Shown one piece after another: positions 48,176 through 59,553 of a stretch of DNA of 64,000 bases. Origin of the DNA: Adineta ricciae (taxonomy: Eukaryota; Rotifera; Eurotatoria; Adinetida; Adinetidae); assembly GCA_905250025.1 (NCBI GenBank), contig CAJNOJ010000042.1:1-64000 (forward strand), read 5' to 3'. The notes beneath the pieces are model-generated. The model made no database searches. It had not been told where the DNA came from and saw nothing but the letters and a program-made list of their open reading frames with translations. Made by a program: the position numbers and the translations under genes. Every line of letters starts with the position of its first letter. The first letter of the stretch is position 1.

Positions 48176-50709
48176 ATGGTTCAAGAGTCACATATCGACT
48201 CACCTCCTGAACGAATCGGTAAGTCTCCGAGAACGAAACGTGTCCGTGTTATTTGTTGTCGATTTTAGATATCGTTCATGGTACGAATTATCTTCTTGAA
48301 TCTCTTGGTATCAATCGTCGTATCCATTCCGTTGCTGAATTTACTAGTCCAATACTCATTCCAATTTATGAAGCCATTTGCTCATGTCGACTGAATGGTA
48401 AACATCTCTTTTCAGTTAATATGAATCTCGGAGTATATGATTAGATGTTCGAGTACCTGTTCGTAATCTTGCTGATGAAATTCACAATATTCAATCTGTT
48501 ATCAATGCTCTCTGTTTCGACACAGTCGAATTTGATCTTTCGCATATCTCAGGTGAACAAGTCGCCAATGGAGATCTATACGCTATGGAAGACTTACTTG
48601 AGATATTTACTGATGTTTATCATTGGATCAAAAACGATCGGGAAGAAGGTAAAACTTCACAATTAAAAATCTTCGTATGAAATCATTTTGTCGTATTTGC
48701 TATTAGTTCTCCCCTTGACGACCATTCCAAGTTTACCGTTACATTCCGATCGTTCAAGCGTCCAAGCATCATCGCTTGGTGCGCAAATCGCGCACTTGGC
48801 TGACCGACGACGTCCGTTCGGTCACGATCTTGCAGCACCGAATAGTCTCGTTCTTACTGAAATAAGTCCCATAGTTTCACCATCCAATTCACCAACGCGC
48901 AATCATCAACAAGGATCTACTGAACACGATAACGTTGTCGAAGATTTACAAGAAAAATACCAAACGCTTCTACGTCGTTTCGAACAAACAGTACAAATGT
49001 CCTCGGATGCACTTAATCTCTCTCGTATTTCACATGGTAAAGTTCTCACTCTATCATCCAATGTGTTTATTACCTGTTCTTGTTTAGACACTCCGTCCAC
49101 AACAACGTCAGATTTACGTCTATTACTCAATGATCTAAACAGTGATAAAAAACTCGAAGCTAAGCATAACGATACATTCAATGTCGATAGTAATAGTAAC
49201 CAAAAACCGTACGGCGAAATCGAGGATGACTTAGCATTACTTCTCAACGAAAAGTCATCTCCAAAGAAAACTGGCAAACCGAAGGACACTCATTCAAAGT
49301 AGAGATTCCTATGAGATGAGAACAAGAAAGAACTACATTTCCTTTTTAGACCTCAGCTACAAGAATCGATGATGACAACAAGTAGTGCAACAGTTGGTCG
49401 TAATCGATTGAATCACAGCGATGAATTCTATCAAATTCGTGCGCAACTTCAAGATCAATACAACACAAAAACAAATTTAAATCATTTTCTTCGACAACAC
49501 TTTGACGATGATCTCGATGATTATAAATCAACGAGAACATCCCTTCAGAACAAAAAAGATCAACGTGCCATGCAACATCACGAAATCGACACGTCGACAC
49601 TTCGTCTAAGCGAACATCATCAAACTCAGCTTCGTCGTTCGCATTCAGCTTCGACAAAAACCAAACAAAATTCTCTCAAAAAAGGTTTTCTCTGTTCATC
49701 AACGAATACATTAAATGTACGACCCATGACACATCAACGTGATTTCGATGATTCAACAACGTTGACAGAGAATGACACGACTAGCAAAGTCAAACTAACT
49801 AATAAGCATCGTTTATTACTTGGTAATGAACATGATATCGTTCAGGTGTTGAATGAACAATTTCCAGGAATTTATGTCTCAAACGAAATGCAATCGAAAC
49901 TGAATGATCAATTCAGTAAGCATATTGATAATGTTTTTAAAGCAAGAATGGAACTGCTTAGCGCTCAACAAGGAAGTACCAACGATGTAAGTGATTTGTG
50001 TGAGAGAAAAGAAGATAATTTCGGAATTTACTATTTAGCTTGAAAGAGCCAAAGAAAAACACGATCAAATGACTGAAATTCTTCGTAAAGAACTAGGAGC
50101 TTTACAGCGTCAAGTGAGTCTATACAAACCTTATATCTTTCTTCTCATCAGTCATTATCTTGGGATGTCTAGCAAGATATTCAATTGAAACAATCAGCTG
50201 AGCGTATATTAAAATCGAAAGTACGTGACCAACGTATTCAACAAGCTCGCGTTCGTCGTTATTTCCAAGACTACTGTCTCGATCAGCGTAAACGTTTACT
50301 TAAAAAGCGTACGAATGAAGAATTAATCTTGAAACAAGCTTATAAAGATTCTATTCGCATCCAGCGCGAACGTTTACACGAAATGAAGAAATACAAGCAA
50401 GAATACAATGCTTTATTTCTCACACGTTATCGTAACCAATTGGAATCTCTTGAGAATTATTATCGACAGCGTTTAAGCATGTTCAAAGAAGCTGAAGAGC
50501 AAGAATCAGCTATTCAACGCGCCAATGATCGCGAAGATAAACTTGAGTTGAATAAACAACGCTTACAGTTGCGTAAACAATTAGAATCAGATATCAAACA
50601 ATTACAGGATCAACTGAATCAAAATGATGATTATATACACTTTCGTCAATTGGATTTAGAACGTTTGAAAAACAATTTAACTCAAGCGAGAATAACAACC
50701 AAAGTTTAA
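48176..50709 (+). CDS. CEP95: Centrosomal protein 95
   Basis: About eight exons with small introns. The N-terminal calponin-homology-like domain reads VHGTNYLLESLGINRRIHSV then NIQSVINALCFDTVEFDLSH, ISGEQVANGDLYAMEDLLEI, matching human CEP95 ([30 protein letters not shown]). A disordered linker follows, then a long C-terminal coiled coil: RIQRERLHEMKKYKQEY, RNQLESLENYYRQRLSMFKE, QLQDQLNQNDDYIHFRQLDL, matching the NRLESLENYYKDQFSLLAEA and QNDDDVFFRELEAERF segments of the human protein. CEP95 localises to centrosomes and spindle poles. ATG 48176 follows an acceptor at 48152. First gene of the probable CEP95-DTYMK-GNPAT operon. Confidence 0.92.
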
Positions 50710-50804
50710 AGGAAAATCTAGTTGTTTGTGCGTAGTTTATTTCATAGAATAATGTAGTTTTGCTTTCTTTATTCAAATCATGATATTTCTTAACAGTACG
50801 AAAT

Positions 50805-50846
50805 AATAAATGAGAATGAATTAAACAAATGAGTTGTTTCTTTCAG
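50805..50846 (+). promoter_or_regulatory. CEP95 poly(A) signal and DTYMK trans-splice-like acceptor
   Basis: AATAAA at 50805-50810, then a T-rich tract and TTTCTTTCAG ending at 50846. A poly(A) signal a few tens of bases before an acceptor is the layout of trans-spliced operon junctions. Confidence 0.55.
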
Positions 50847-50869
50847 ATATTTTCGTCAGATAGAACCCT

Positions 50870-51526
50870 ATGGGTTCAAAACGAGGTGCATTGATTATTT
50901 TTGAAGGTCTTGATCGAATTGGCAAGACCACGCAAAGTAAATTGCTATGTGATTATCTCTCTCAAGATTGTAATATTCGGTGTGAACGTTTGGCTTTTCC
51001 TGATCGAACAACACAAATCGGAGGACTAATTGATGCGTATTTACAACGGAAAATCGAATGTAACGATCGTACAATTCATCTTTTATTCTCGGCCAATCGA
51101 TGGGAATGTATGGACTCCATGCGAGCGAAACTTTTACGAGGTGATACATTAATTGTGGATCGTTACGCCTATTCCGGTGTGGCATTTAGTCAGGCGAAAG
51201 GTCTGGATAAGACATGGTGTCAATCGTGTGATGTCGGCTTGATTAAACCAGATCTTGTTCTTTATTTTCATCGGGGTAAACAAGCCAATTGTTTATCATA
51301 TACAGGGGAAGAACGGTATGAAACCAAACACTTTCAAGAGGAAGTTGAAACGTGTTTCGAACAATTTCGTTCGTCATCACACCAATGGAAAGACATCAAT
51401 GTCATCAATGCGGACAATAATCAAATGCGAAATAGAGAAACTATACAGGAGGAAATTCGTTCGTACGTGAAAGATACTCTTAAAAATTTGAAATCAAATG
51501 ATTTAGAAGAACTATGGAAAGATTGA
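50870..51526 (+). CDS. DTYMK: Thymidylate kinase (dTMP kinase)
   Basis: Single exon, 218 residues. Walker A P-loop FEGLDRIGKTTQSK at the N-terminus, the substrate-binding DRY signature in TLIVDRYAYSGVAFSQAKGL, LLFSANRWE, and PDLVLYFH (strand before the LID). It phosphorylates dTMP to dTDP with ATP, needed for dTTP synthesis. Lengths and motifs fit the eukaryotic enzyme (about 212 residues). It contains no intron, unlike its neighbours. The start is the first ATG after an acceptor (50846). The stop is only 46 bp before the GNPAT ATG. Confidence 0.95.
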   Translation: MGSKRGALIIFEGLDRIGKTTQSKLLCDYLSQDCNIRCERLAFPDRTTQIGGLIDAYLQRKIECNDRTIHLLFSANRWECMDSMRAKLLRGDTLIVDRYAYSGVAFSQAKGLDKTWCQSCDVGLIKPDLVLYFHRGKQANCLSYTGEERYETKHFQEEVETCFEQFRSSSHQWKDINVINADNNQMRNRETIQEEIRSYVKDTLKNLKSNDLEELWKD

Positions 51527-51572
51527 TAAAAACGTGATACTTTTTTTAACTTTTTTAAACTTTTTTTTAGAT
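51527..51572 (+). promoter_or_regulatory. Very short intergenic acceptor region DTYMK-GNPAT
   Basis: 46 bp consisting largely of T-runs (51541-51568) ending in TTTTAG at 51570, two bases before the GNPAT ATG. No AATAAA and no room for a promoter, so GNPAT mRNA is probably released by trans-splicing from a shared transcript. Confidence 0.6.
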
Positions 51573-53901
51573 ATGTCTCTTATTAATCCAACCGAATTCG
51601 ATGATTTAATAACTCGTCATCGACAATCGAGTGATATTCTATGGGCATTGAAAACCTGGCATCATCCAGTATTTGATAACAAAGAACAATCGATCAAATC
51701 CACTCAGTTAATCAATAAAACCACCCAGATATCATCGATTATCACGCCGGTGCACTATAAAACCTTACCGAGAAATTCTGAACAAATCAAATTCGATGTT
51801 CTCAATAGTTTAGCAGTCAAACACACGATTGATTCGCTGAATATCGAGACAGCCCATGGATATGATCAGGCGAAGGCAATTACTCAAGAAATGTCGCATC
51901 GGTTGAATATTCGCACCGCTCGATTTCTCGCATTCATCTTTGCAAAGATATTCAATCAAGTTTACGACAACATCTACATTGATCATCATGGAATGGATCT
52001 AATCTATCAAATGTACTCGTTAACCCCCAGAAATTCCTCACCAGCATTGCCATCCTCACCAATAACCATATCATCGACATTGTTCGCGATCTTAAATACA
52101 TTTTCACGTTCATCATCGCCGTCCGATGATAATCTGTCGATGAATACTCTTCCATCACCGTTAACAAGTAAACATTACTTAACATCTCCGAGAATTATCT
52201 ATTTACCTACACATCGTAGTTATATGGATTTCATTATCCTGACATATATTTGTTTTGAGTATAATATTCCGATGCCATGTATTGCTGCTGCACAGGATTT
52301 TCTCGGTCTTGGTCTATTAGCGAATTTACTTCGTAATTGCGGTGCATTTTTTATTCGTCGTTCGTTTCGATCGGATCTACTCTATTGGACAATATTCGAT
52401 GAATATGTTAAGACACATGTTATAAACGGAGATTATCCGATCGAGTTTTTCATTGAAGGGACACGGTCTCGGACATTGAAAACGTTGCTTCCTGTTCGAC
52501 AGGGAATGTTGAAATCGTGTCTCGAATGCTATTTTCGACGACAGGTTGACAACTTGATCTTAATCCCGATAACGATTAATTACGAGAAAGTTTTAGAAGA
52601 TAATTTACATGCGAACGAACTACTGGGTGTACCGAAACCGAAAGAATCCAAAGGTGGATTGCTAAAAGCGGCTCAGATTTTAAAGAAATCTTTCGGAAAG
52701 ATGATTGTTAGATTTAGTGAGCCGATTTATGTTCACGATGCATACGAAATGTTTAAACTTAACGACGAAAAACGAACGAATGGTACGTATGAAAATATTC
52801 TTGAAAATTCTTCATTGATTTCACTTTTGATTTAGATCAACCAGATGCTTTCAACCGATCCGTTCCACGTACACTCCAACCGCGTTCTATATGTCAGCAA
52901 GACGCTTTTACTGATGCCGAACAAAGATTTACCGATGAATTATCCTATCGAATCGTGAACGAACATCAAAGTTTAACTGTCATCTATCCAATAACAGTTG
53001 CTGCATTTACCTTTCTCAGTACATCGAATAATCGATCGGTCTCGATTGACCAATTGTTGACTGATAAGAAAACACTGTTTCTCGACAATACTGGTGTGAC
53101 TGAACATTTCTCATCTCATTATCAAATCTCATGGCCAGTAGAAAATGAACGAAATTGTTTGAAACAACGTCTTTTAACCATTTATTCTGATGTATTCGAA
53201 TGCACTGAAAACAATCATTTAACATTAAAAATGACCGGTGACCGTTTTGTCGATGCAGCTCTTCTTATGAAATTGTTCATATACCGAAACACATGCTTAC
53301 ATTTATTTGCTAAACCAGCGTATATCCTCTTAGTTTGTCAAGCAAATTCTCAGGTAACATTGTTCGAATTATTGACTTTCGTAACGTAGTTCTATAGGTA
53401 CCGATTTCGCACGAGCAACTTCGAATGTATTATCATTTTCTTATTCAATTATTCGCTTACGAATTTGTCTACGATCGATTTCCGACCGACGATCTTAATG
53501 ATAAAGATTTCGATCAATATCTTTCCCATTGGATCAAAGTCAACTACATTATTCCATTGAATAATTCAACATACAAAGTCAACTCACAATTTCGTCAACA
53601 AATTTCGTTGATAACAAGTCCATTCGAACAATACGCACGTGCTTATCTGTTAATTTATGAGCAAGAATATCCTTCATCAGAAACCAATCTTTCTTTGTTA
53701 ATCAAAATTTACCAAAAAGCGTTATTGTCAAAACTCGACACAACTAATCTTATCAGCGTTTTAGCATCATCGTCAAATGTAATCAGCAATGCATTGCGCA
53801 CATTGAATTTCAATACGAAATCGAAAGCATATGTGGATCTTCGTCATTTGTTAACCAATCTGTTTCAGCCAATGTCAACACAACTTCGTGCTAAGTTATA
53901 A
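51573..53901 (+). CDS. GNPAT: Dihydroxyacetone phosphate acyltransferase (peroxisomal)
   Basis: Three exons (51573-52782, 52836-53353, 53398-53901), 2232 nt, 743 residues. Acyltransferase block I HRSYMDF (catalytic HxxxxD), then AAAQDFLGLGLLANLLRNCG, block II FFIRRSF, block III EFFIEGTRSRTLKTL, block IV LIPITINYEKVLEDN, followed by ELLGVPKPKESKGGLLKA, all as in animal GNPAT. The last three residues are AKL, a type 1 peroxisomal targeting signal, as in the human enzyme. It acylates dihydroxyacetone phosphate, the first step of ether-lipid (plasmalogen) synthesis. A Ser/Pro-rich stretch at about residues 150-200 is inserted before block I. Third gene of the probable operon. Confidence 0.96.
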
Positions 53902-54183
53902 TTGATCGTTGTCTTCTTTTATTTTGATTTCAGACATTTTGTTTTCCAAAGATCTGTACTTGTTTTGACTCAACAAAACGTCTTTGTATTAGGTCAATTG
54001 TTACTGCCTATTAAAAAAAAAGAATTCTTTTAAATGATTCACTTGTGTTTATTGTTACGCGAGATTTATCTTCCCGAGAGAAGAAGAAATTTTGTTCTTC
54101 GAGTTACGTGGACCGTAGATGACTCATAGGCAATCGATTTGCGAGTGACTCATTCTATTTTGACGTGGATAGAGGACAAATTG
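53902..54183. other. Intergenic interval GNPAT / NSF
   Basis: Short interval with the GNPAT 3' flank and the NSF promoter region. No gene seen. Confidence 0.6.
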
Positions 54184-54193
54184 TATATAAATA
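54184..54193 (+). promoter_or_regulatory. Candidate TATA box of NSF
   Basis: TATATAAATA, 54 nt before the upstream NSF ATG at 54247. No splice acceptor lies between it and the ATG, unlike nearly all other genes here. Confidence 0.5.
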
Positions 54194-54246
54194 TACGTGG
54201 CTGCAGTTTACAATCGACTGTTTTCTATACAATTCGTCTTCTGAAA

Positions 54247-57200
54247 ATGTTTTCTTGGCTACGCGATAAATCTGCGCCATCGTATGATGCTATATCGAAC
54301 GATTCACAACCAGTACCTTCAACGTCATCTCATCGTGGCTATCAACAGCAACCTTCGCACACCGGTTAGCTAAGTTTGATGATAGGTTAATCGGTAGATT
54401 CTATGTTTTTTGCGATTGATTCGTAGTTTTTGTTTGTTATCTGCTCTAGAACCCTGCAAATGACGCATACATACATCGTTTAGCTTGGATTCGACTCTGT
54501 TGTCAGCGGAAATGAGAGAATAGAGATATAAATATTCAGTAGTATAGTTTGCCATCTATTGCTTCGAGATGCTCGCATTTCCATTGGAAAGTTTTTTTTT
54601 TGTCACGATATAGCTGAAATGATTCTTTCTTAGTAGGCGTAAAGTTTTGATAACATATGTAACAATCTCGTTTCAGATAGAATGGCTAATCAGATGGTGC
54701 AATTGACGGCTACGAAATGTCCGACGGACGATTTAACATATACTAATTGTGCTATTGTCAGTGAACGTGATATTGATCCGAGTACTGTTCGGTAAGTTAG
54801 AAATAAGTCGCTAGAATTCAACAATCGCTTCTGTCTACAGACATATTGAATTGTCGTCTACTGTTACACGAACAAAATATGTGTTTACCATTACGAAATA
54901 CAGTGGAATGCCACAAGGTAAAATTGGATTCAATACATTGCAAGTAAGGCTGTGCGAAATCATGAAAACTAATTCATTCGTTCTGTTGTAAAGCGTCGCT
55001 GGGCTGGAATTGAACTTGACCGGCCGTATCAAATCCAACCGTATAGATTCAATAAAAATGTTCAATCTATCACAACACTGATTCTCGATGTTGATTTTCT
55101 CAACAAGAAAAAGTAAGAATTGATTAAAGGCAATCATGGCATCTAAAGAGCATACATTTCACATAGTACTACAGCTGATCCATACGATACAGATAAAATG
55201 GCGGTTGAATTCTTACAGCAATTCACTGACCATGCGTTTTCAGTTGGACAATGTGTAAGAATAGAAATATTCGGTCTTCCGATGTTTTTATCAGACTTTC
55301 TAGTTACCGTTTCAATTTATGGATAAGAAAACTTTATCATTAGTTGTGAAAGAAATTGAAGGTAGGATGAGTTTGGGATTTTTGATGATCGATTTGAATG
55401 GCCTCGTTTCCATAGCATCTGATCTTGCCGCTGTTGCGCGTGGCCAAAATGCGAAAGCTCAAAAAATTGGGCTCGGTGTTTCACTTTCCAACACCATGGT
55501 CATCTTCGAACGCGCTGAAGGTTCATCAGTGAACTTGATCGGAAAATCGAAAGGGTAAGCTTTTCGATGAACAAACTTAACGAAGCGAACTTTTGATTTG
55601 GAATAGCAAAGCGCAGTTTGTTTCAATTATCAATCCTGATTTTGACTTCAAAACCATGGGAATCGGCGGTTTAGACGCCGAATTTAATGCAATATTCCGC
55701 CGTGCATTTGCTTCACGTGTTTTTCCACCAGAAGTGGTCTATCAATTAGGTAAAATCATCGTCCAGTGTACAGAAATAAGAAAAAAAAATTATCGATCAT
55801 TGACTAGGAATGAAACATTGTCGCGGTATTCTTTTGTACGGCCCACCTGGTACTGGTAAAACATTGATGGCTCGGTATGGCTGATGCATTTAAGAAAGTA
55901 TATGAATGATTGTTTTGTAGACAAATTGGTAAAATGTTAAACGCACGTGAACCAAAAATAGTCAATGGTCCACAAATTCTCGACAAATATGTCGGAGAAT
56001 CTGAAGCCAATATTCGAAAATTATTCGCTGAAGCTGATGAAGAAGAAAAACGAGTAAGATGACTAATATTAATGTGTACATAAACATTCTTCTCCTTTCC
56101 AGCTTGGACCTAATAGTGGTTTACATATCATTATCTTCGACGAAATCGATGCTATTTGTAAATCTCGTGGTTCTGTCGTAAGTCTGATCACTGTTTTCGT
56201 TCACACGATGTCGTCTCTATCTTTTCATTAGGCCAGTGGTGCCGGTGTTCATGACACCGTTGTCAATCAACTGTTATCGAAGATCGATGGTGTTGATCAG
56301 TTAAATAATATTCTTATAATTGGCATGACAAATCGTCGTGATATGATCGATGAAGCACTTCTTCGGCCTGGTCGACTCGAAGTGCAAATCGAAATTGGCT
56401 TACCTGACGAAACCGGTCGATTGCAAATCTTGAATATTCACACTGCAAAATTGCGTGAAAATAATAAATTAACTCCTGATGTTGATTTGAAAGAATTTGC
56501 AGAAATAACACGAAATTTTAGCGGTGCTGAAATTGAAGGTTTAGTACGAGCAGCAACATCATTCGCGATGAATCGGCATATCAAAGTAAATGACGAAATG
56601 CGTTTGAAAGTCACTGTTATTCATGATATTTCTCTAGGCTGGAAAACGAGTCGAAATCGATCCGGATGCCGTCGATAAATTCAAAGTTTGCCGAGGTGAT
56701 TTTGTCCATGCGTTGGAAAATGATATCAAACCGGTATGTTTTCATAAGATCAAGTATAGTAGTACGTCAATAGAATCATTTAGGCATTTGGTGTAAGTAA
56801 AGATGAATTTGATTCATACATTTCCAATGGTATCATCGTTTGGGGACAACCTGTCACAGATGTTCTTGAAGAAGGACAATTACGTATTCGTCAGACTATT
56901 AAAAGTGAAATGACACCACTTGTAACAATTTTAATCGAAGGTAGGTTTCGATAATTCAATTGCCGATTGAAATCTATTGTTGTTTCAGGTCCACCGAATA
57001 GTGGCAAGACTGCTCTGGCTGCTCACATTGCTACTCTATCGAAATTTCCGTATTTGAAATTCTGCACAGCACAAACAATGCTCGGTTATTCCGAATTAGC
57101 GAAATGTCAACAATTGAAAAAGATCTTCGAAGATGCACACAAATCAGCCTTATCATGTAAGTCAGAGAAGATCTTTACTTTCGACAATAATCGTCTTTTG

Positions 57201-57703
57201 TCAGGTGTCGTTGTCGATGAATTGGAAAGTTTACTTGAATATGCACCCGTTGGTCCGAGGTATTCGAATAATGTCCTTCAAACATTAAAATTGCTATTCA
57301 AACGGCCACCACCCAAAGGTCGAAAGCTATTGGTCATCGCCACGGCTACGTATCGCGATATTCTCGATCAACTCGGTCTATTAGCATCATTTTCTAAAGT
57401 TATTCATTTATCCAATATGAGCAGCGGAAAACATGTCCTTCATGTTTTAAATGAAATCGAACACTGTTTCAATGATGAAGAAATGAAATACCTAGAAAAG
57501 AAATTACATGACAAAAAGTAGGTTTTTATCTCGATTGATGATCAGAATCGACATGTTTCGTTTGTTTTTTTTCTCTTTCTTGTAGAGTTTGGATTGGAAT
57601 AAAATCTTTACTTGATTTGATTGAAGTAGCACGACAAGCTGATGACAGTGCACGTGTCACACGATTCCTGGCGCAATTGGATGAATACAACAGCTCGATC
57701 TAA
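54247..57703 (+). CDS. NSF: N-ethylmaleimide-sensitive factor (vesicle-fusing ATPase)
   Basis: About sixteen small exons. Canonical NSF domains: N-domain ([38 protein letters not shown]), D1 AAA ATPase with Walker [10 protein letters not shown], Walker [12 protein letters not shown], sensor [20 protein letters not shown], and D2 with [15 protein letters not shown] and [22 protein letters not shown] hexamers with SNAP disassemble SNARE complexes after membrane fusion. The classical start would be MANQMVQL at 54682, three residues after an acceptor; an in-frame upstream exon (54247-54364) after a TATA box adds 42 residues including [20 protein letters not shown], giving a Ser/Gln-rich extension. 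Both starts may be used. A 54-nt intron (55362-55415) is a multiple of three and stop-free. Catalytic residues look intact in D1 and D2. Confidence 0.95.
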
Positions 57704-57748
57704 TCTACTTTTTGATTCGAATCTATACATATCTATATAAAACTATAC

Positions 57749-57754
57749 AATAAA
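57749..57754 (+). terminator. Poly(A) signal of NSF
   Basis: AATAAA 46 nt after the NSF stop; the rest of 57704-58161 is A/T-rich and holds the acceptor (TTTTTTTAG, near 58131) of the next gene. Confidence 0.65.
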
Positions 57755-58161
57755 CAAAAAACGATCCTTATAGAACTTTTCTGATAACTATTTATTTGAT
57801 TTTATGCTTCTTGGTTGTTTTCCTTCTTTAATTATCAATATGAAATTACGATTTTCTGTTTTATTCTTAAATGAAAAACATCTCTACTCGTCAAGGATCA
57901 CTGAAATGTATGTCTAGTCAGTTGAAATTCCTATTGTATGACTTGTATTTTCATGTGTGACTAATTTCGATATCTAAGTGCTATATGATGCTTTTTTTGT
58001 ACGATTTACTATCATTCCAAAACATTGAATTCATATAATTATTCGTTGTGTATTCCGAACTATACATTGTGAATTTCTTTACGAATGTCTATTTTCATAA
58101 TCAGGTAAACACGGTCGTCTCTCTTTTTTTAGATCATTTTCGAATCGAGAATAAGAACGAG

Positions 58162-58507
58162 ATGGAAAAATTCGCAATTTCAATCATTGTCTTCACGGTA
58201 TTCTGGGGTTTGATCGGCGGTGTTTTACCTTTTCTCATTCCGAAGGGGCCGCACCGACGGTAAGGAACCGATTTTGATGGCACTCTTGGATTACTCTTAT
58301 ATTTTAGTCTCGTTCAAACTATGCTGATGTTGACATCTGCTTGCTGTTGGCTCTTGTATGTTTAAAGTGTTTTCTTGGAAACAGAAATTTACTTTCTTCT
58401 TTAGTTGGTTATGTTTCTATCTTCATCAATATAGACCACTATTTGGACCTCAAATCAATAGCCATGAGGCACGAGCATTGCGCGAACTCTGGGGTCAAGA
58501 TCTATAA
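58162..58507 (+). CDS. ATP6V0E: V-type H+-ATPase subunit e
   Basis: Three exons (58162-58259, 58308-58355, 58405-58507), 249 nt, 82 residues (human 81). Two membrane segments: SIIVFTVFWGLIGGVLPFLI followed by PKGPHR, and MLMLTSACCWLLF joining WLCFYLHQYRPLFGPQI. FWG, IPKGP and PLFGP are the family signatures. Small membrane subunit of the V0 sector of the vacuolar proton pump. The reading frame at each of the two junctions restores the known sequence. AATAAA at 58611. Confidence 0.95.
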
Positions 58508-58933
58508 ATTCAATCTATTCCCGTGTGTCTCATTCCAAACATATTATACTTCACTCGATAGAATCTTATTTTCCAGCATTTCTGCTTATTTCATGTTCTA
58601 TACAAATATAAATAAAAATCCTTACTCGACTCGTTCTCTTATCATTAAGTGGTGACAAATGGCTGGGGCATTATCGACAACCTTTTCGCACGTTCTTTTT
58701 CTCTTATTCAGCTCTCTCACACCTTTCGATGTTGTTTAGAGTATGTGGTTTCAATGTGCAATCGAACCTGTGCGTTTTTTTCTTGTCTTATTTATGTATT
58801 CCCACATTCTAATATTATTTTGAGAGAAATAAAAGACAGATTATGTTTGCCCTTCGACTTCTCCTCTTTAACTTTACAAAATTCTAGATTTTTAAAGTTC
58901 CCTCTCGTCAAATACCGGTGTTAGTCGTTGAAA
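58508..58933. other. Intergenic interval
   Basis: About 430 bp: 3' flank of subunit e and the MGST3 upstream region with a candidate acceptor AATTCTAG near 58887. No gene seen. Confidence 0.6.
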
Positions 58934-59553
58934 ATGAACTCGAACTTCAGTGGTCCAAAATTGTTTACTTTCGTTCTTTCACGAGAACATGGCTATGCAG
59001 CTGGTGTTGCCTTAACTTCATGGGTTGCATTGCAATACATGGGAGTCAATGTCATGAAAGCACGCAAACGGTAAATATCCATTACAGTTCGAACCTGAAT
59101 GAATTCATCTCGTTTTTGTGTAGATTCAATGTTGATTACCCAGCACTCTATGCAAGCGATTCAAATCCTCAAGGCAGATTATTTAACTGTACGTTTAATA
59201 TTTGATTTTATCTTCTTCTATTGATTACGAATTACATAGGCGTCCAACGTGGACATCAAAATACCTTGGAAAACTATCCTCAATTTCTTTTGATGTTGGG
59301 CTTAGGTTCAATTCAATATCCACTTATCTCATCCGTTGGTGGTGCCATATGGATACTTGGACGTCTTGTTTATTTTCAAGTATGTTTATTTACAGTCTGT
59401 TCGCTCTGCTGTGAATTGATTCGTTTCTTTCCGTCGTAGGGCTATTCATCAGGCGAACCAGAAAAGCGACGATATGGATCGTTCGATCACATTGGAATGT
59501 TCGTCATGCTAGGTTGCGCCATCAAAACTGTCTATGACATTGTTCGCAAATAA
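58934..59553 (+). CDS. MGST3: Microsomal glutathione S-transferase 3
   Basis: Four exons (58934-59070, 59124-59188, 59240-59379, 59440-59553), 456 nt, 151 residues (human 152). MAPEG-family four-helix membrane protein: ALTSWVALQYMGVNVMKARK, FNVDYPALYAS, CVQRGHQNTLENYPQFLLML (the glutathione-binding RGHQNTLE block), GGAIWILGRLVYFQGYSSGE, and KRRYGSFDHIGMFVMLG. Detoxifies lipid hydroperoxides with glutathione and can conjugate leukotriene A4 in vertebrates. AATAAA at 59737. Divergence: none; it follows subunit e on the same strand by 426 bp. Confidence 0.95.
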
